In this document: positions 29,174 to 39,176 of the stretch, in pieces | Layout: each line of letters starts with the position of its first letter | Numbering within the stretch: the stretch's first letter is position 1 | Origin: Pseudomonadota bacterium | GTDB lineage: Bacteria > Pseudomonadota > Gammaproteobacteria > Burkholderiales > Burkholderiaceae_E | NCBI GenBank assembly: GCA_023388075.1 | Contig: JAEWGX010000024.1 | Span: 1 to 64,000, forward strand | Direction of reading: 5' to 3' | DNA length: 64,000 nt | The notes under the pieces: generated by a model | Databases searched by the model: none | What the model saw: the letters and a program-made list of their open reading frames with translations, nothing else | Told to the model about the DNA's origin: nothing | Made by a program: the position numbers and the translations under genes

Positions 29174-29851
29174 TCAAACGTCGCCGGCCCGTTCCAGGAA
29201 CGGGATGGGATGGCCCGCCTTGCGCAACAATCGGGCCGTCTCGTGAAGAGGCAGGCCCATGATACCGGAGTGGGATCCTTCGATGCTGCGCACGAAGGCC
29301 GCGGCCAGCCCCTGGATCGCATACCCGCCCGCCTTGCCGAACGGCTCGCCGCTCGCCACGTAGCCGGCGATCTCGGCGGGCTTGAGCCGGCAGAAGCGCA
29401 CGCGCGAGACCTGCACCGCTTCGAACAGCCGGTTGGCGTCGGCACGGGCGACCACGACGGCGGTCAGCACCCGGTGAGAGCGGCCCGAGAGCAGGCGCAG
29501 CATGCGGGCGGCATCAGCCGCGTCGGCGGGCTTGCCGAGCAGGGTGCCGCCGATCGCCACGGTCGTGTCCGCGCAGAGGAGCGGGGCGGGTGGGAGGCCC
29601 GCGGCCGCGACCCGGGCGAGCGCGGCTTGCGCCTTCGCGAGCGCCACCCGCCTCACATACCGGCCCGGGGGCTCGCCGGGACGGAACGCTTCCAGCGCCT
29701 CCGCGCGCGCGTCGTCTTCGTCCACCAGCACCCGACAGGCGATCCCGAGCTGGCCGAGCAGCTCCAGCCGGCGCGGGCTGCGCGAGGCAAGATAGATGAA
29801 CGGCGGCGCCCGTTCGCCCGCGGGCGGCGCCCCGACGGCGGACTCATTCAC
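29174..29851 (-). CDS. maf: Maf-family nucleoside triphosphate pyrophosphatase
   Basis: A 225-residue Maf/YhdE-like protein that hydrolyses dTTP/UTP or modified nucleotides. It has the entry motif LASRSPRRLELL, the central CADTTVAIGG and the C-terminal KAGGYAIQGLAAAF. The GTG at 29851 overlaps the end of rlmH by eight bases, which fits translational coupling; the frame is open further upstream without a better start. About 14 residues precede the fold. Confidence 0.88.
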   Translation of the reverse strand: MNESAVGAPPAGERAPPFIYLASRSPRRLELLGQLGIACRVLVDEDDARAEALEAFRPGEPPGRYVRRVALAKAQAALARVAAAGLPPAPLLCADTTVAIGGTLLGKPADAADAARMLRLLSGRSHRVLTAVVVARADANRLFEAVQVSRVRFCRLKPAEIAGYVASGEPFGKAGGYAIQGLAAAFVRSIEGSHSGIMGLPLHETARLLRKAGHPIPFLERAGDV

Positions 29852-30326
29852 GATGGTACGGGTGCTGGGCGTTGACCGACCAGGCCCGGTAGAGTTGCTC
29901 GGCAAGCAGCACCCTGGCCAGCCCGTGGGGCAGGGTGAGGCTGGACAGGCGGAGCGTTTCGCGAGCGGCCGCCCGCAGGTCCGCGTCGATGCCGTCCGGC
30001 CCGCCGATCACGATCGCGACGGGACTGGCCTGGAGCTGCCAGGCCCGGAGCCGCTCGGCGAATGCCATGGTGGTGAGATCCGCGCCGCGCTCGTCCAGGA
30101 TGACGAGGTGGCAGCGCTCCGGCAACTGCGCCCGGATGCGCTGCGCCTCGCGGGCGAGCAGGGCGCGGTTCGCGGCCGGCTTGCGAGCGTCGCTGCCGCG
30201 CGCCTCCGCCTTGACGGCGCACAGCTCCACCCGGATCTCTGCGGGCAGCCGCTTGAGGTAGTCGGCGGTGGCGGCGTCGACCCAGGCCGGCATGCGCTGG
30301 CCGACTGCGACGATGCGTACCAGCAT
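29844..30326 (-). CDS. rlmH: 23S rRNA pseudouridine(1915)-N3-methyltransferase
   Basis: A 160-residue SPOUT methyltransferase that modifies helix 69 of 23S rRNA in the assembled ribosome. It begins MLVRIVAVGQRMPAWV; the SAM-binding knot is seen as VIGGPDGI and the C-terminal LTLPHGLARVLLAEQLYRAW; the terminal YHRE segment is characteristic. It is slightly longer than the usual 155-156. It sits directly after rsfS, as in most betaproteobacteria. Confidence 0.96.
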   Translation of the reverse strand: MLVRIVAVGQRMPAWVDAATADYLKRLPAEIRVELCAVKAEARGSDARKPAANRALLAREAQRIRAQLPERCHLVILDERGADLTTMAFAERLRAWQLQASPVAIVIGGPDGIDADLRAAARETLRLSSLTLPHGLARVLLAEQLYRAWSVNAQHPYHRE

Positions 30327-30344
30327 GAGCCGGCGGGCGTTCGT

Positions 30345-30764
30345 TCAGCCGGCCGAGCGCGCGCCGCCGACCCGCCGGGCCGGGCGGGCCGGCGCCACCG
30401 CGCCGGCGGGCGCCGGGGATGCGCCGAGCTTCAGCCGCACCGGCTTTCCGCCCCACAGCTCCTCGAGGTTGTAGTAGGCGCGGATGGCCGGCTGCATGAT
30501 GTGCACCACCAGATCGCCCAGGTCGACGAGCACCCATTCGCCGGTTTCCTCACCCTCGACCGATATGATCGGGAATCCCTTCTCCTTGGCCTTCTCCCGG
30601 ACATGCGAGGCGAGCGCCCGGGTCTGGCGGTTGGAAGTCGCGGTCGCCACCACCACCCGGTCGAAGAGGTCCGAGAGGCCGGTGGTATTGAACACCTTGA
30701 TGTCCTGGGCCTTGATGTCTTCCAGCGCGTCGACTACGGTTCGCTGCAGCTTGGTGATCGTCAT
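30345..30764 (-). CDS. rsfS: Ribosomal silencing factor RsfS
   Basis: A 139-residue protein of the RsfS/Iojap family, which binds ribosomal protein L14 and blocks subunit joining in starvation. The core (DIKVFNTTGLSDLFDRVVVATATSNRQTRALA, EGEETGEWVLVDLGDLVVHIM, YYNLEELW) is complete. A C-terminal tail of about 30 Ala/Pro/Arg-rich residues exceeds the usual length. Between nadD and rlmH, the standard order. Confidence 0.95.
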   Translation of the reverse strand: MTITKLQRTVVDALEDIKAQDIKVFNTTGLSDLFDRVVVATATSNRQTRALASHVREKAKEKGFPIISVEGEETGEWVLVDLGDLVVHIMQPAIRAYYNLEELWGGKPVRLKLGASPAPAGAVAPARPARRVGGARSAG

Positions 30765-30843
30765 CGATTGTGTCTTGATCGGATCGAATCCGGTTGAGGT
30801 GCTTCGGCGCCACCGGCGGCGTGCGAACCGTGGCAGCGGCGGG

Positions 30844-31518
30844 TCATGCGCGATAGAGCGACCGGCTCGCGATGTACTCGGGCACGCCCGGCGGCAGCAG
30901 CTCGCGAGGCATCTCGCCCCGGGCGAGCTGCTCGCGCAGCGCAGTGGCCGAGACCGCGACCGGCGGCATGCGAAACAGAACGATATTGCCGGCCGGCGCG
31001 TCCGGCAGCGCGTCGCGACCCCGCTCGGCCATCAGGCTTTCCACCGCCGGAGGCAGCCCGTGCAGCGGGATGCGTTCGCGCTGCGTGGCGGCGATGTGCG
31101 CCAGGTCCAGGAGCTCCTCCCAGCGATGCCAGGTGGGAAGATTGTGCATCTGGTCGCTGCCGAGCAGGAGCACGAGCGCCGCCGTCTCGCCGAAACGGCG
31201 GCGCAGCGCGCGCAGCGTGTCGACAGTGTAGCTCGGCCCCTCCCGGTCGACCTCGATTCCGTCCACTTCCCAACGGCAGGGCGAATCGCCCTGGGGGCGC
31301 GAGTCCAGCGCGATGCGCACCATCGCGAGCCGATCGGCCGCGGACGTGCGCGCGGCACCCTTGCCGGTCTTCTGCCAGGATTCGCCGGTGGGTATCACCA
31401 GCAGCCGATCCAGGCGCAGGGCTTCGCAGGCGGCACGGCCCAGGGCGAGGTGGCCGACGTGGATGGGATCGAAGCTGCCGCCCAGGATGCCGATCCGGGG
31501 GCGCGAGAGCTTCGTCAC
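30844..31518 (-). CDS. nadD: Nicotinate-nucleotide adenylyltransferase
   Basis: About 224 residues; it converts nicotinate mononucleotide and ATP to deamido-[21 protein letters not shown] carries the HxGH nucleotidyltransferase motif, and the C-terminal [18 protein letters not shown] is the ISSTxxR-like region. The GTG at 31518 overlaps the hemF stop (GTGA), so coupling is likely. A second GTG two codons upstream is possible. The product precedes rsfS by 79 nt. Confidence 0.93.
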   Translation of the reverse strand: MTKLSRPRIGILGGSFDPIHVGHLALGRAACEALRLDRLLVIPTGESWQKTGKGAARTSAADRLAMVRIALDSRPQGDSPCRWEVDGIEVDREGPSYTVDTLRALRRRFGETAALVLLLGSDQMHNLPTWHRWEELLDLAHIAATQRERIPLHGLPPAVESLMAERGRDALPDAPAGNIVLFRMPPVAVSATALREQLARGEMPRELLPPGVPEYIASRSLYRA

Positions 31519-32498
31519 ACCCACTCCCGCGGCACCAGATACTCGCCGGCGAAGCGCGCTTCCACCGATCCCGGCTCCGGCTCGTGGCGATAGCGCCAGT
31601 TGGCCTGGGGTGGCATCGAGCAGAGGATCGACTCGGCCCGTCCGCCGGAGCGCAACCCGAACTGCGTCCCGCGGTCCAGCACCAGGTTGAACTCCACGTA
31701 TCGACCCCGGCGCAGCCCCTGGAAGGCCCGCTCGCGCTCGCCCCAGGGCGTCTCCATCCGGCGCCGGACGATCGGCTCGTACGCGGGCAGGAAGGCGTCA
31801 CCGACCGCGCGGATGACGGCGAAGGCGGCACCGAAGCCAGGCTCGTTCAGGTCGTCGAAGAAGACGCCGCCGATGCCGCGCGCCTCGTTGCGGTGCTCGA
31901 TGTGGAAGTAGCGGTCGCACCAGCGCTTGAAGCGCGGATAGAGGTCCGGGCCGTGCGGCGCGAGCGCGTCGCGGCAGGTGCGATGGAAGTGGCGGGCGTC
32001 CTCCTCGAAGCCGTAGCAGGGCGTGAGGTCCATGCCGCCGCCGAACCACCACACCGCCTCCCCGTCGGTCGTGGGCGGCGCGAGGAAGAAGCGCACGTTG
32101 AGATGAACGATCGGCACGTACGGATTGTGCGGATGGATCACCAGCGAGACGCCGGTGGCCGTGGCCGCGCGCCCCGCGAGATGGGGCCGGTTGGCCGACG
32201 CCGCGGCGGGCAGCCGGTCCAGGTGCACCTCCGAGAACAGCACGCCGGCGCGCTCGAACACCCGGCCGTCCTCCAGGACGCAGGTGAGGCCGTTGCCGGC
32301 GAAGCCTCCGCCGTCGGCCCCTGGCTTGCGCTCCCAGGCATCCTGCAGGAACTGCCCGCCGTCGATCGCCTCGAGGCCGCGGACGATCGATTGCTGCAGG
32401 CCGCGCAGGTAGCGATCCACCGCGGCGCGATCGATCGCCGGGCCCGCCGCCGCCGGCGCTCCGCTCACTGGTTCATTCTCCGTTCCCCGGCCCGGCAT
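31515..32498 (-). CDS. hemF: Oxygen-dependent coproporphyrinogen III oxidase
   Basis: A 327-residue enzyme of aerobic heme synthesis, decarboxylating coproporphyrinogen III to protoporphyrinogen IX. Family blocks are [43 protein letters not shown], and [18 protein letters not shown]. It lies between purD and nadD, with a 15-nt gap before and a four-base overlap after. ATG at 32498. Confidence 0.96.
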   Translation of the reverse strand: MPGRGTENEPVSGAPAAAGPAIDRAAVDRYLRGLQQSIVRGLEAIDGGQFLQDAWERKPGADGGGFAGNGLTCVLEDGRVFERAGVLFSEVHLDRLPAAASANRPHLAGRAATATGVSLVIHPHNPYVPIVHLNVRFFLAPPTTDGEAVWWFGGGMDLTPCYGFEEDARHFHRTCRDALAPHGPDLYPRFKRWCDRYFHIEHRNEARGIGGVFFDDLNEPGFGAAFAVIRAVGDAFLPAYEPIVRRRMETPWGERERAFQGLRRGRYVEFNLVLDRGTQFGLRSGGRAESILCSMPPQANWRYRHEPEPGSVEARFAGEYLVPREWV

Positions 32499-32513
32499 CC
32501 CGTGCGGCGGCGC

Positions 32514-33815
32514 TCAGCGCCGCGCTCCCGCGCCGCCCGGCAGGGCCTGGTGGCCGATGTCGGAGCGAAACTGCATGCCGGGGAAGTGGATGCGACGCAC
32601 GGCCTCGTAGGCGCGGGCGTGCGCCATCTTGAGCGAATCCCCGAGGGCGGTCACGCCCAGAACGCGTCCACCGGCGGTCACCACGCCGGCATCGGCCTGC
32701 GCGGTGCCGGCGTGGAACACGACGACGTCCTCCTCGGCGGTCTTGCCATCGAGCGCGATGCCGGCGATCGGCATGCCCTTGCGCGGCGCCACCGGGTAGC
32801 CCTGCGCGGCGAGCACGACGCACAGGGCGCTGCGCCGGTCCCATTCCGCTTCCACGCGGTCGAGCCGACCCTCGATGCCGGCCCGGATCAGCTCGCCGAA
32901 ATCGCTCTTCATGCGCGCGAGGATCACCTGCGCCTCCGGATCGCCGAGCCGGCAGTTGAACTCCAGAGTGCGGGCGTCACCCTTGCGGTCGATCATCAGG
33001 CCGGCGTACAGGAAGCCGGTATAGGTCATGCCTTCGGCCGCCATGCCGGCGACGACCGGCACGATGATCTCGCGCAGCGTGCGTGCCTGGACGTCCGGGG
33101 TGATCAGCGGCGCCGGCGAATAGGCCCCCATGCCGCCCGTGTTCGGCCCCTGGTCGCCGTCCTTCAGCCGCTTGTGGTCCTGGCTGGAGGCGAGCGTGAG
33201 GACGTTGCGGCCGTCCACCATCACGATGAAGCTCGCTTCCTCGCCCTGGAGGAACTCCTCCACGACGATGCGCCCGCCCGCCTGGCCGTCGCCGAGCATC
33301 GCGTCCACCGCCGCGTGGGCCTCGGCCACGGTGGTCGCCACCACCACGCCCTTGCCCGCGGCGAGGCCGTCGGCCTTGACCACGATTGGGGCGCCGCGGC
33401 CGCTGATGTAGGCCTTGGCGTCGACCGGGTCGGTGAAGGTCCGGTAGTCGGCGGTCGGGATGCCGTGGCGCGCCATGAAGGCCTTGGCGAAATCCTTGGA
33501 GGATTCCAGCTGGGCGGCGGCGCGCGTGGGGCCGAAGATCGGCAGCCCGCGCTCGCGGAAGACATCCACGATGCCCTCGGCGAGCGGCGCCTCCGGGCCG
33601 ACGACCGTGAAATCCAGCTTCTCCCGCTCGGCGAACAGCGCGAGCGGCTCGATCGCGGTCAGCGGAACGTTGCGCAGCTTCGGCTCGAGCGCGGTTCCGG
33701 CGTTGCCGGGCGCGACATACACGGTATCCATGCCGCGCGACCGCGCAAGGCGCCACGCCATGGCATGCTCACGGCCGCCGCCGCCGACGACCAGGCACTT
33801 CCTCGATCCCGACAA
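32514..33815 (-). CDS. purD: Phosphoribosylamine-glycine ligase
   Basis: A 433-residue ATP-grasp enzyme of purine synthesis. It begins with CLVVGGGGREHAMAWRLARS; the ATP-grasp part contains KADGLAAGKGV and VEEFLQGEEASF; QDHKRLKDGDQGPNTGGMGAYSPAP and EFNCRLGDPE are the diagnostic blocks. The start is a TTG at 33815 that directly follows the yebC stop codon; no ATG lies before the conserved region. Confidence 0.95.
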   Translation of the reverse strand: MSGSRKCLVVGGGGREHAMAWRLARSRGMDTVYVAPGNAGTALEPKLRNVPLTAIEPLALFAEREKLDFTVVGPEAPLAEGIVDVFRERGLPIFGPTRAAAQLESSKDFAKAFMARHGIPTADYRTFTDPVDAKAYISGRGAPIVVKADGLAAGKGVVVATTVAEAHAAVDAMLGDGQAGGRIVVEEFLQGEEASFIVMVDGRNVLTLASSQDHKRLKDGDQGPNTGGMGAYSPAPLITPDVQARTLREIIVPVVAGMAAEGMTYTGFLYAGLMIDRKGDARTLEFNCRLGDPEAQVILARMKSDFGELIRAGIEGRLDRVEAEWDRRSALCVVLAAQGYPVAPRKGMPIAGIALDGKTAEEDVVVFHAGTAQADAGVVTAGGRVLGVTALGDSLKMAHARAYEAVRRIHFPGMQFRSDIGHQALPGGAGARR

Positions 33816-34541
33816 TCAGTCCTCCAGGACCGCGTTGGTGTAGACCTGCTGCATGTCGTCGACGTTCTCCAGCGCATCCAGGATCTTCTGCATCTTGGCC
33901 GCGTCCTCGCCGCGCAGCACCACCTCGTTCAGCGGCTTCATCACCACGTCGGCCGCGTCGGGCTTGAGGCCCGCCTTCTCCAGCGCGTCCTTGACGGCGG
34001 GGAAGTCGTTCGGCCCGCAGATCACCTCGATCGACTGGTCGTCATTGGTGATGACGTCCTCCGCGCCGGCCTCCAGCGCGACTTCGATCACCTTGTCCTC
34101 GGGCGTGCCGGGGGCGAAGACGAACTGGCCGCAGTGCTGGAACTGGAACGCCACGGACCCGTCCGTGCCCAGGTTGCCGCCGTGCTTGGTGAGCGCGTGC
34201 CGCACGTCGGCCACCGTGCGGGTGCGGTTGTCGGTCATGCAGTCGACGATCACGGCCGCGCCGCCGATGCCGTAGCCTTCGTAGCGCACCTCTTCGTAGT
34301 TGGCGCCCTCGAGGCCGCCTGCGCCGCGCTGGATCGCCCGTTGCACGGTGTCCTTCGGCATGTTGCCTTCGGAGGCCTTCTCCATCGCCATGCGCAGGCG
34401 CGGGTTGCTGGCGGGATCCGGCCCGCCCAGGCGCGCCGCCACCGTGATCTCCTTGATCAACCGGGTGAACAGCGCACCGCGCTTGGCGTCCTGGCGCCCC
34501 TTGCGGTGCTGGATATTGGCCCATTTGGAGTGGCCGGCCAT
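33816..34541 (-). CDS. YebC/PmpR-family transcriptional regulator
   Basis: A 241-residue YebC protein starting with the family hallmark [22 protein letters not shown]. Members act as DNA-binding regulators and, more recently, as factors helping ribosomes at proline stretches. Length and order of blocks ([24 protein letters not shown]) are normal. It begins the minus-strand run of housekeeping genes and is divergent from the HerA-like ATPase. Confidence 0.95.
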   Translation of the reverse strand: MAGHSKWANIQHRKGRQDAKRGALFTRLIKEITVAARLGGPDPASNPRLRMAMEKASEGNMPKDTVQRAIQRGAGGLEGANYEEVRYEGYGIGGAAVIVDCMTDNRTRTVADVRHALTKHGGNLGTDGSVAFQFQHCGQFVFAPGTPEDKVIEVALEAGAEDVITNDDQSIEVICGPNDFPAVKDALEKAGLKPDAADVVMKPLNEVVLRGEDAAKMQKILDALENVDDMQQVYTNAVLED

Positions 34542-34619
34542 GCGCGATCCTTATGAACTAAGATACCCGGGAAGCTGGTCGATTTTAACATTCCACCACG
34601 GCTCAACCCGGACTCGCCC

Positions 34620-36152
34620 ATGACGCAAGCCGCCGAACCGATGATGCTCGGTCGCAATGAAGAGCGTGAGGTCTTCCTGTTGCCGGGCCTCGCCAACCGC
34701 CACGGGCTGATCACCGGCGCCACCGGAACCGGCAAGACGGTGAGCCTTCAGGTGCTGGCCGAGCGCTTCTCGGATCTCGGCGTGCCCTGCGTCATGGCCG
34801 ACGTGAAGGGCGACCTGGCCGGCATGGCGCGCGCGGGCAAGTCCTCGCCCAAGCTGCTGGAGCGCCTCGAGAAGTTCAAGCTCCCGACGCCGGCGTTCCA
34901 GGGCTATCCGGTTTCCCTGTGGGACGTCTACGGCAAGGATGGACATCCGCTGCGGGCCACCATCTCCGACATGGGGCCGCTGCTGCTCGCGCGCATGCTC
35001 GGGTTGAACGACACCCAGGAAGGCGTGCTGCACCTCGTCTTCAAGGTGGCTGACGACAACGGGCTGCTGCTGCTGGACCTGAAGGACCTGCGGGCGATGC
35101 TGCAGTTCGTCGGCGACAACGCCAAGACCTTCACCACCCGGTACGGCAATGTCTCGGTCGCCTCGATCGGCGCCATCCAGCGGGGACTGCTCGCGCTGGA
35201 GCAGCAGGGCGGCGACACCTTCTTCGGCGAGCCGATGCTCAATCTCGCCGACATGTTGCAGACCGACGCGAACGGCCGTGGGGTGCTCAACGTGATCGCC
35301 GCGGACCGGCTGCTGAACTCGCCGCGGCTCTACGCGACCTTCCTGCTGTGGCTGCTGTCGGAGCTGTTCGAGCAGCTGCCGGAAGTCGGCGACCCGCCCA
35401 AGCCGCGCGTCGTGTTCTTCTTCGACGAAGCGCACCTGCTCTTCAACGAGGCCCCCCGGGCGCTGATGGAGAAGGTGGAGCAGGTGGTGCGCCTGATCCG
35501 GTCCAAGGGGGTGGGCGTGTTCTTCGTGACCCAGAACCCGCTCGACATACCGGATACGGTCCTGGGGCAACTCGGCAATCGGATCCAGCACGCGCTGCGG
35601 GCCTTCACGCCGCGCGACCAGAAGGCGGTGCGCGCGGCCGCGGAGACCATGCGGGCCAATCCGGCCTTCAATGCGGAGAAGGCGATCGGCGAGCTGGGGG
35701 TGGGCGAGGCGCTGGTGTCGCTGCTGGACGAGAAAGGCCGGCCTCACATCGTCGAGCGGGTCTGGATGGCGGCCCCGGCCTCCCGGATCGGTCCGCTGGA
35801 GCCGGCCGAGCGAGAGCAGGTCATGAGGTCGTCGGTCGTCGCGGGGATCTACGACAAGACGGTCGACCGGGAATCCGCCTTCGAGATGCTGCGCAAGCGC
35901 GAGGAGGCAACCGCCGCCACCGAGGCGGAGGCAAAGGCGCAAGGCAAGGCGGGCGATGCCGCGGCGGGCGAGGGCTGGGGCGGCCTGTTCAAGGGTTCGT
36001 TGGATGGCCTGCTGGGTGGCAGCGGGCGCAAGGACTCGGTGATCGAGACGGCGGCGAAGAGCGTGGCGCGCACGGTGGGCAATTCCATCGGTCGTGCCAT
36101 CGTCCGCGGCATGCTCGGGTCCATCACGCGGTCATCGGGCAAGTCACGGTAG
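34620..36152 (+). CDS. HerA-like ATPase, DUF853 (YjgR) family
   Basis: A 510-residue RecA/HerA-type ATPase. Walker A is [11 protein letters not shown] near residue 40, and Walker B is [12 protein letters not shown] near residue 265, followed by [12 protein letters not shown] and an arginine-finger-like region. The C-terminal 80 residues contain a Glu/Ala-rich helix and a Gly-rich tail. The YjgR family is widespread but of unknown cellular role; relatives move DNA or proteins. Divergent from yebC. Confidence 0.9.
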   Translation: MTQAAEPMMLGRNEEREVFLLPGLANRHGLITGATGTGKTVSLQVLAERFSDLGVPCVMADVKGDLAGMARAGKSSPKLLERLEKFKLPTPAFQGYPVSLWDVYGKDGHPLRATISDMGPLLLARMLGLNDTQEGVLHLVFKVADDNGLLLLDLKDLRAMLQFVGDNAKTFTTRYGNVSVASIGAIQRGLLALEQQGGDTFFGEPMLNLADMLQTDANGRGVLNVIAADRLLNSPRLYATFLLWLLSELFEQLPEVGDPPKPRVVFFFDEAHLLFNEAPRALMEKVEQVVRLIRSKGVGVFFVTQNPLDIPDTVLGQLGNRIQHALRAFTPRDQKAVRAAAETMRANPAFNAEKAIGELGVGEALVSLLDEKGRPHIVERVWMAAPASRIGPLEPAEREQVMRSSVVAGIYDKTVDRESAFEMLRKREEATAATEAEAKAQGKAGDAAAGEGWGGLFKGSLDGLLGGSGRKDSVIETAAKSVARTVGNSIGRAIVRGMLGSITRSSGKSR

Positions 36153-36195
36153 CCGCGGCGGGCCGCGCGGCAGCAAGCAAGAAGGAGCGGTTGGA

Positions 36196-36975
36196 GTGGA
36201 TCTGGGAATCAAGGACAAGTGGGCCGTCGTATGCGCGGCGAGCAAGGGCCTGGGCTACGGTTGCGCGCGCTCGCTCGCCGGCGAAGGCGTGAACCTGGTC
36301 GTCAATGCGCGCACCGAGTCGACCTTGCAGGAAGCGGCGGAGCGGATCCGGAAGGAGACCGGCGTGGAGGTGCGCGCGGTGGCGGCCGACATCACCACGG
36401 AGGCGGGTCGCGGCGCGGTGCTGGCGGCAGCGCCCCGCGTGGACATCCTGGTCAACAACGCGGGCGGCCCGCCGCCGGGCGATTTCCGGCAGTTCAGCCG
36501 CGAGGACTGGATCAAGGCGATCGACGCCAACATGCTCACGCCGATCGAGCTGATCAAGGCGACGGTGGACGGGATGATCGAGCGCCGGTTCGGTCGCATC
36601 GTCAACATCACGTCCAGCGCGGTCAAGGCGCCGATCGAGATCCTCGGCCTTTCCAACGGCGCGCGCAGCGGCCTTACCGGTTTCGTCGCCGGGCTGGCCC
36701 GCAAGACGGTCGCGGACAACGTCACCATCAACAACCTGCTGCCGGGTTTCTTCGATACCGATCGCCAGCGCTCCAACATCACCGCGGTGGCCAAGAGCGC
36801 CGGCATCACCCCTGAAGAGGCGTTGAAGCGGCGCGTGGCCACCATCCCTGCGGGCCGCCTCGGCGACCCCCATGAGTTCGGGCAGGCCTGCGCCTATCTG
36901 TGCAGCGCCCAGGCGGGTTGGATCACGGGCCAGAACTTCCTCATCGACGGCGGCACCTACCCGGGTACTTTCTGA
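36196..36975 (+). CDS. SDR-family protein, BKR-like, with altered active site
   Basis: A 259-residue classical-length SDR. The cofactor loop reads CAASKGLGYG instead of TGxxxGxG, and NNAGG is present. Where an active SDR has Tyr-x3-Lys, this one has LSNGARSGL (Ser and Arg at the expected places), while the catalytic Ser block NITSSAVKAP remains. This matches a known 3-oxoacyl-ACP-reductase-like subgroup that departs from the usual tetrad. Start is the GTG at 36196 with AAGGAG at good spacing. Substrate unknown. Confidence 0.85.
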   Translation: MDLGIKDKWAVVCAASKGLGYGCARSLAGEGVNLVVNARTESTLQEAAERIRKETGVEVRAVAADITTEAGRGAVLAAAPRVDILVNNAGGPPPGDFRQFSREDWIKAIDANMLTPIELIKATVDGMIERRFGRIVNITSSAVKAPIEILGLSNGARSGLTGFVAGLARKTVADNVTINNLLPGFFDTDRQRSNITAVAKSAGITPEEALKRRVATIPAGRLGDPHEFGQACAYLCSAQAGWITGQNFLIDGGTYPGTF

Positions 36976-37048
36976 GGCGGCCCGCCTGCCTCCTCCCGGG
37001 CGCCATGGCCCGGCTCGGCGACGATCCGGAAGAAGCCGGGCGGCTTGC

Positions 37049-38017
37049 TCAGCCGGGACGCGGCGACGGCGCCGCACCGAGCAGCGCCCGCACCGCGTCC
37101 GGCCGCGGCAGCGGGGCCACGGCGCCGAAGCCGGAAGTCGACAGCGCGGCTGCCGCATTGGCATAGCGGGCCGCCGAGAGGAGGTCGTCTCCGGCCGCGA
37201 TGCGGGCCAGGCACGCGCCGCAGAAGCAGTCGCCGGCACCGGTGGCGTCCACCGACGCGACGCGGTGGCCCTCGACGACGGTGCGTACCTCGCCGTCGCT
37301 CACGATGACGCCCTGCGCGCCCAGCTTCAGGAACACGGTCCGCGCGCCGAGCCGATGGCACCAGTCGAGGATCGCCTGCGGATCCTCCAGGCCGGAGAGG
37401 AAGGCGGCATCTTCCAGGCTCGGGAAGAAGTAGTCCGAGAGCGCGGCCGCGGCGCCGATCATCGCGCGGGCGCGGGCGAGCGGCCAGAGCTTCAGGCGCA
37501 GGTTGGAATCGAATGCCACCTGCCGGCCGGAGGCCCGCGCAGACTCGAAGGCCTGCAGCACGGCGTCGCAGGCGCTCGCGGAGATCGCCTGGCTGATGCC
37601 CGAGGCGTGCACGATCCTCGCGGTCTCGAGGGTGCCCTCCGGCAGCGTCTCCGGGGAAAGCCGGCTCGCCGCCGACCCGGCGCGCAGGTAGCTGAAGACA
37701 TGGCCCTGGCTGCCGTGGGTGACGAAGTAGACGGCGGTGTGCGCCGCGCGGTCGATCGTCACGCCCGAGCAGTCGACGCCCTCGGCGCCCCAGAGATCGA
37801 GGAACATGCGGCCGAACTCGTCGTCGCCGAGGCGGGTGACGTAGCCGCAGCGGGCGCCGCTGCGCGCCGCGGCGATCACCATGTTGGAGGTGTCGCCGCC
37901 GAAGCCCTGCAGGTAGCGCGGCGCGCCGGGGTCGGTCTGGTTGAACTCCACCATGGGTTCGCCGATCGACACGATGTCGAGAGGCGCCGGGTTGCCTGCC
38001 GTGGCAGCGGTCGTCAT
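37049..38017 (-). CDS. PfkB-family sugar kinase, KdgK-like
   Basis: A 322-residue ribokinase-fold kinase. SIGEPMVEFNQ and GFGGDTSNMVIAAARSGARCGYVTRLGDDEFG form the substrate lid region, and DATGAGDCFCGA is the ATP/anion-hole signature with the catalytic Asp. The pattern is closest to 2-keto-3-deoxygluconate kinases, but fructo- or ribokinase activity is possible. ATG at 38017 with GGAGG ten bases upstream. It is convergent with the SDR gene and divergent from the quinone reductase. Confidence 0.85.
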   Translation of the reverse strand: MTTAATAGNPAPLDIVSIGEPMVEFNQTDPGAPRYLQGFGGDTSNMVIAAARSGARCGYVTRLGDDEFGRMFLDLWGAEGVDCSGVTIDRAAHTAVYFVTHGSQGHVFSYLRAGSAASRLSPETLPEGTLETARIVHASGISQAISASACDAVLQAFESARASGRQVAFDSNLRLKLWPLARARAMIGAAAALSDYFFPSLEDAAFLSGLEDPQAILDWCHRLGARTVFLKLGAQGVIVSDGEVRTVVEGHRVASVDATGAGDCFCGACLARIAAGDDLLSAARYANAAAALSTSGFGAVAPLPRPDAVRALLGAAPSPRPG

Positions 38018-38189
38018 GCGGTGCGCCTCCGTCCCTTCCCCGATCCCTGCGTGCGTCGCGAGTCCAGCCCGAACTAAGATAGCAGATCGGGTGGCTGCGG
38101 GCGGCCGCGATCGGACCGGTCGATATACTTGCTGCGACCGCCCGCAGCCGCGTGGCGACGCGAGAGAACATCCACCAGGAGAGGAACGC

Positions 38190-39164
38190 ATGCCCAAGGC
38201 AAAGGCAATCCGCATCGAGAAGACCGGCGGCCCGGAAGTGATGAAGTTCGTCGAGGTCGATGTCGGCGAGCCCGGCCCCGGCGAGGTGCAGGTTCGCCAT
38301 CATGCGATCGGCATCAACTTCATCGATGTCTATTTCCGCACCGGGCTCTATCCGATGCCGCTGCCGGCGGGCATCGGCCTGGAGGCCGCCGGGGTGGTGA
38401 CCGCCGTCGGCGACGGCGTGACCCATGTGAAGGTCGGCGACCGCGTGGCCTACAGCGACAGGCCGCCCGGCTCGTATGCGCAGATGCGCGTGATGCCGGC
38501 CAAGCCGCTGGTAAAGATCCCCGCCGGGATCGACTTCGAGACCGCCGCCTGCATGATGCTGAAGGGCATGACGGTGCAGTACCTGTTCCGTCGCACCTAC
38601 CGCCTCCAGAAGGGCCAGACCATCCTCTTCCATGCCGCGGCCGGCGGAGTCGGGCTGATCGCGATGCAATGGGCCAAGGCGCTGGGGGTTACCGTGATCG
38701 GCACGGTCGGCTCGGAAGAGAAGGCCGAGCTGGCCCGCGCGCACGGTTGCGACCACGTCATCCTCTACAAGAAGGAGAACGTGGTGGAACGGGTGCGCGA
38801 GATCACCGATGGCAGGATGGTGCCGGTCGTGTACGACTCGGTCGGCAAGGACACCTTCCAGGCATCGATCGACTCCCTCCAGCCCTTCGGCCTGATGGTG
38901 AGCTTCGGCAACGCGTCCGGGCCGGTCCCCCCGATGCCGCTGACGGCGTTGAAGGGCAGTCTCTACATCACTCGTCCGAGCCTGATGGCGCACACCGCCA
39001 ACCGCGAGAACCTCGAGGAGATGGCGGCCGACCTCATCCGGCTTGTGAAGTCGGGAAAGATCAAGTTCCGCATCGACCAGCGCTACCCGCTCGCGGACGC
39101 GGCCAAGGCGCATCGCGACCTCGAGGGACGCAGGACCACCGGGCAGAGTGTCCTGCTGCCGTGA
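38190..39164 (+). CDS. NADPH:quinone oxidoreductase, QOR1 type
   Basis: A 324-residue zinc-independent MDR protein. The GroES-like half contains GINFIDVYFRTGLYPMPLP; the Rossmann half contains HAAAGGVGLIAMQWAKALG. The structural-zinc loop cysteines are absent, as in quinone reductases. AGGAG precedes the ATG at 38190. It reduces quinones by one-electron transfer using NADPH. The following tcdA gene is 12 nt away. Confidence 0.92.
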   Translation: MPKAKAIRIEKTGGPEVMKFVEVDVGEPGPGEVQVRHHAIGINFIDVYFRTGLYPMPLPAGIGLEAAGVVTAVGDGVTHVKVGDRVAYSDRPPGSYAQMRVMPAKPLVKIPAGIDFETAACMMLKGMTVQYLFRRTYRLQKGQTILFHAAAGGVGLIAMQWAKALGVTVIGTVGSEEKAELARAHGCDHVILYKKENVVERVREITDGRMVPVVYDSVGKDTFQASIDSLQPFGLMVSFGNASGPVPPMPLTALKGSLYITRPSLMAHTANRENLEEMAADLIRLVKSGKIKFRIDQRYPLADAAKAHRDLEGRRTTGQSVLLP

Positions 39165-39176
39165 CCCGCAGGGCCT

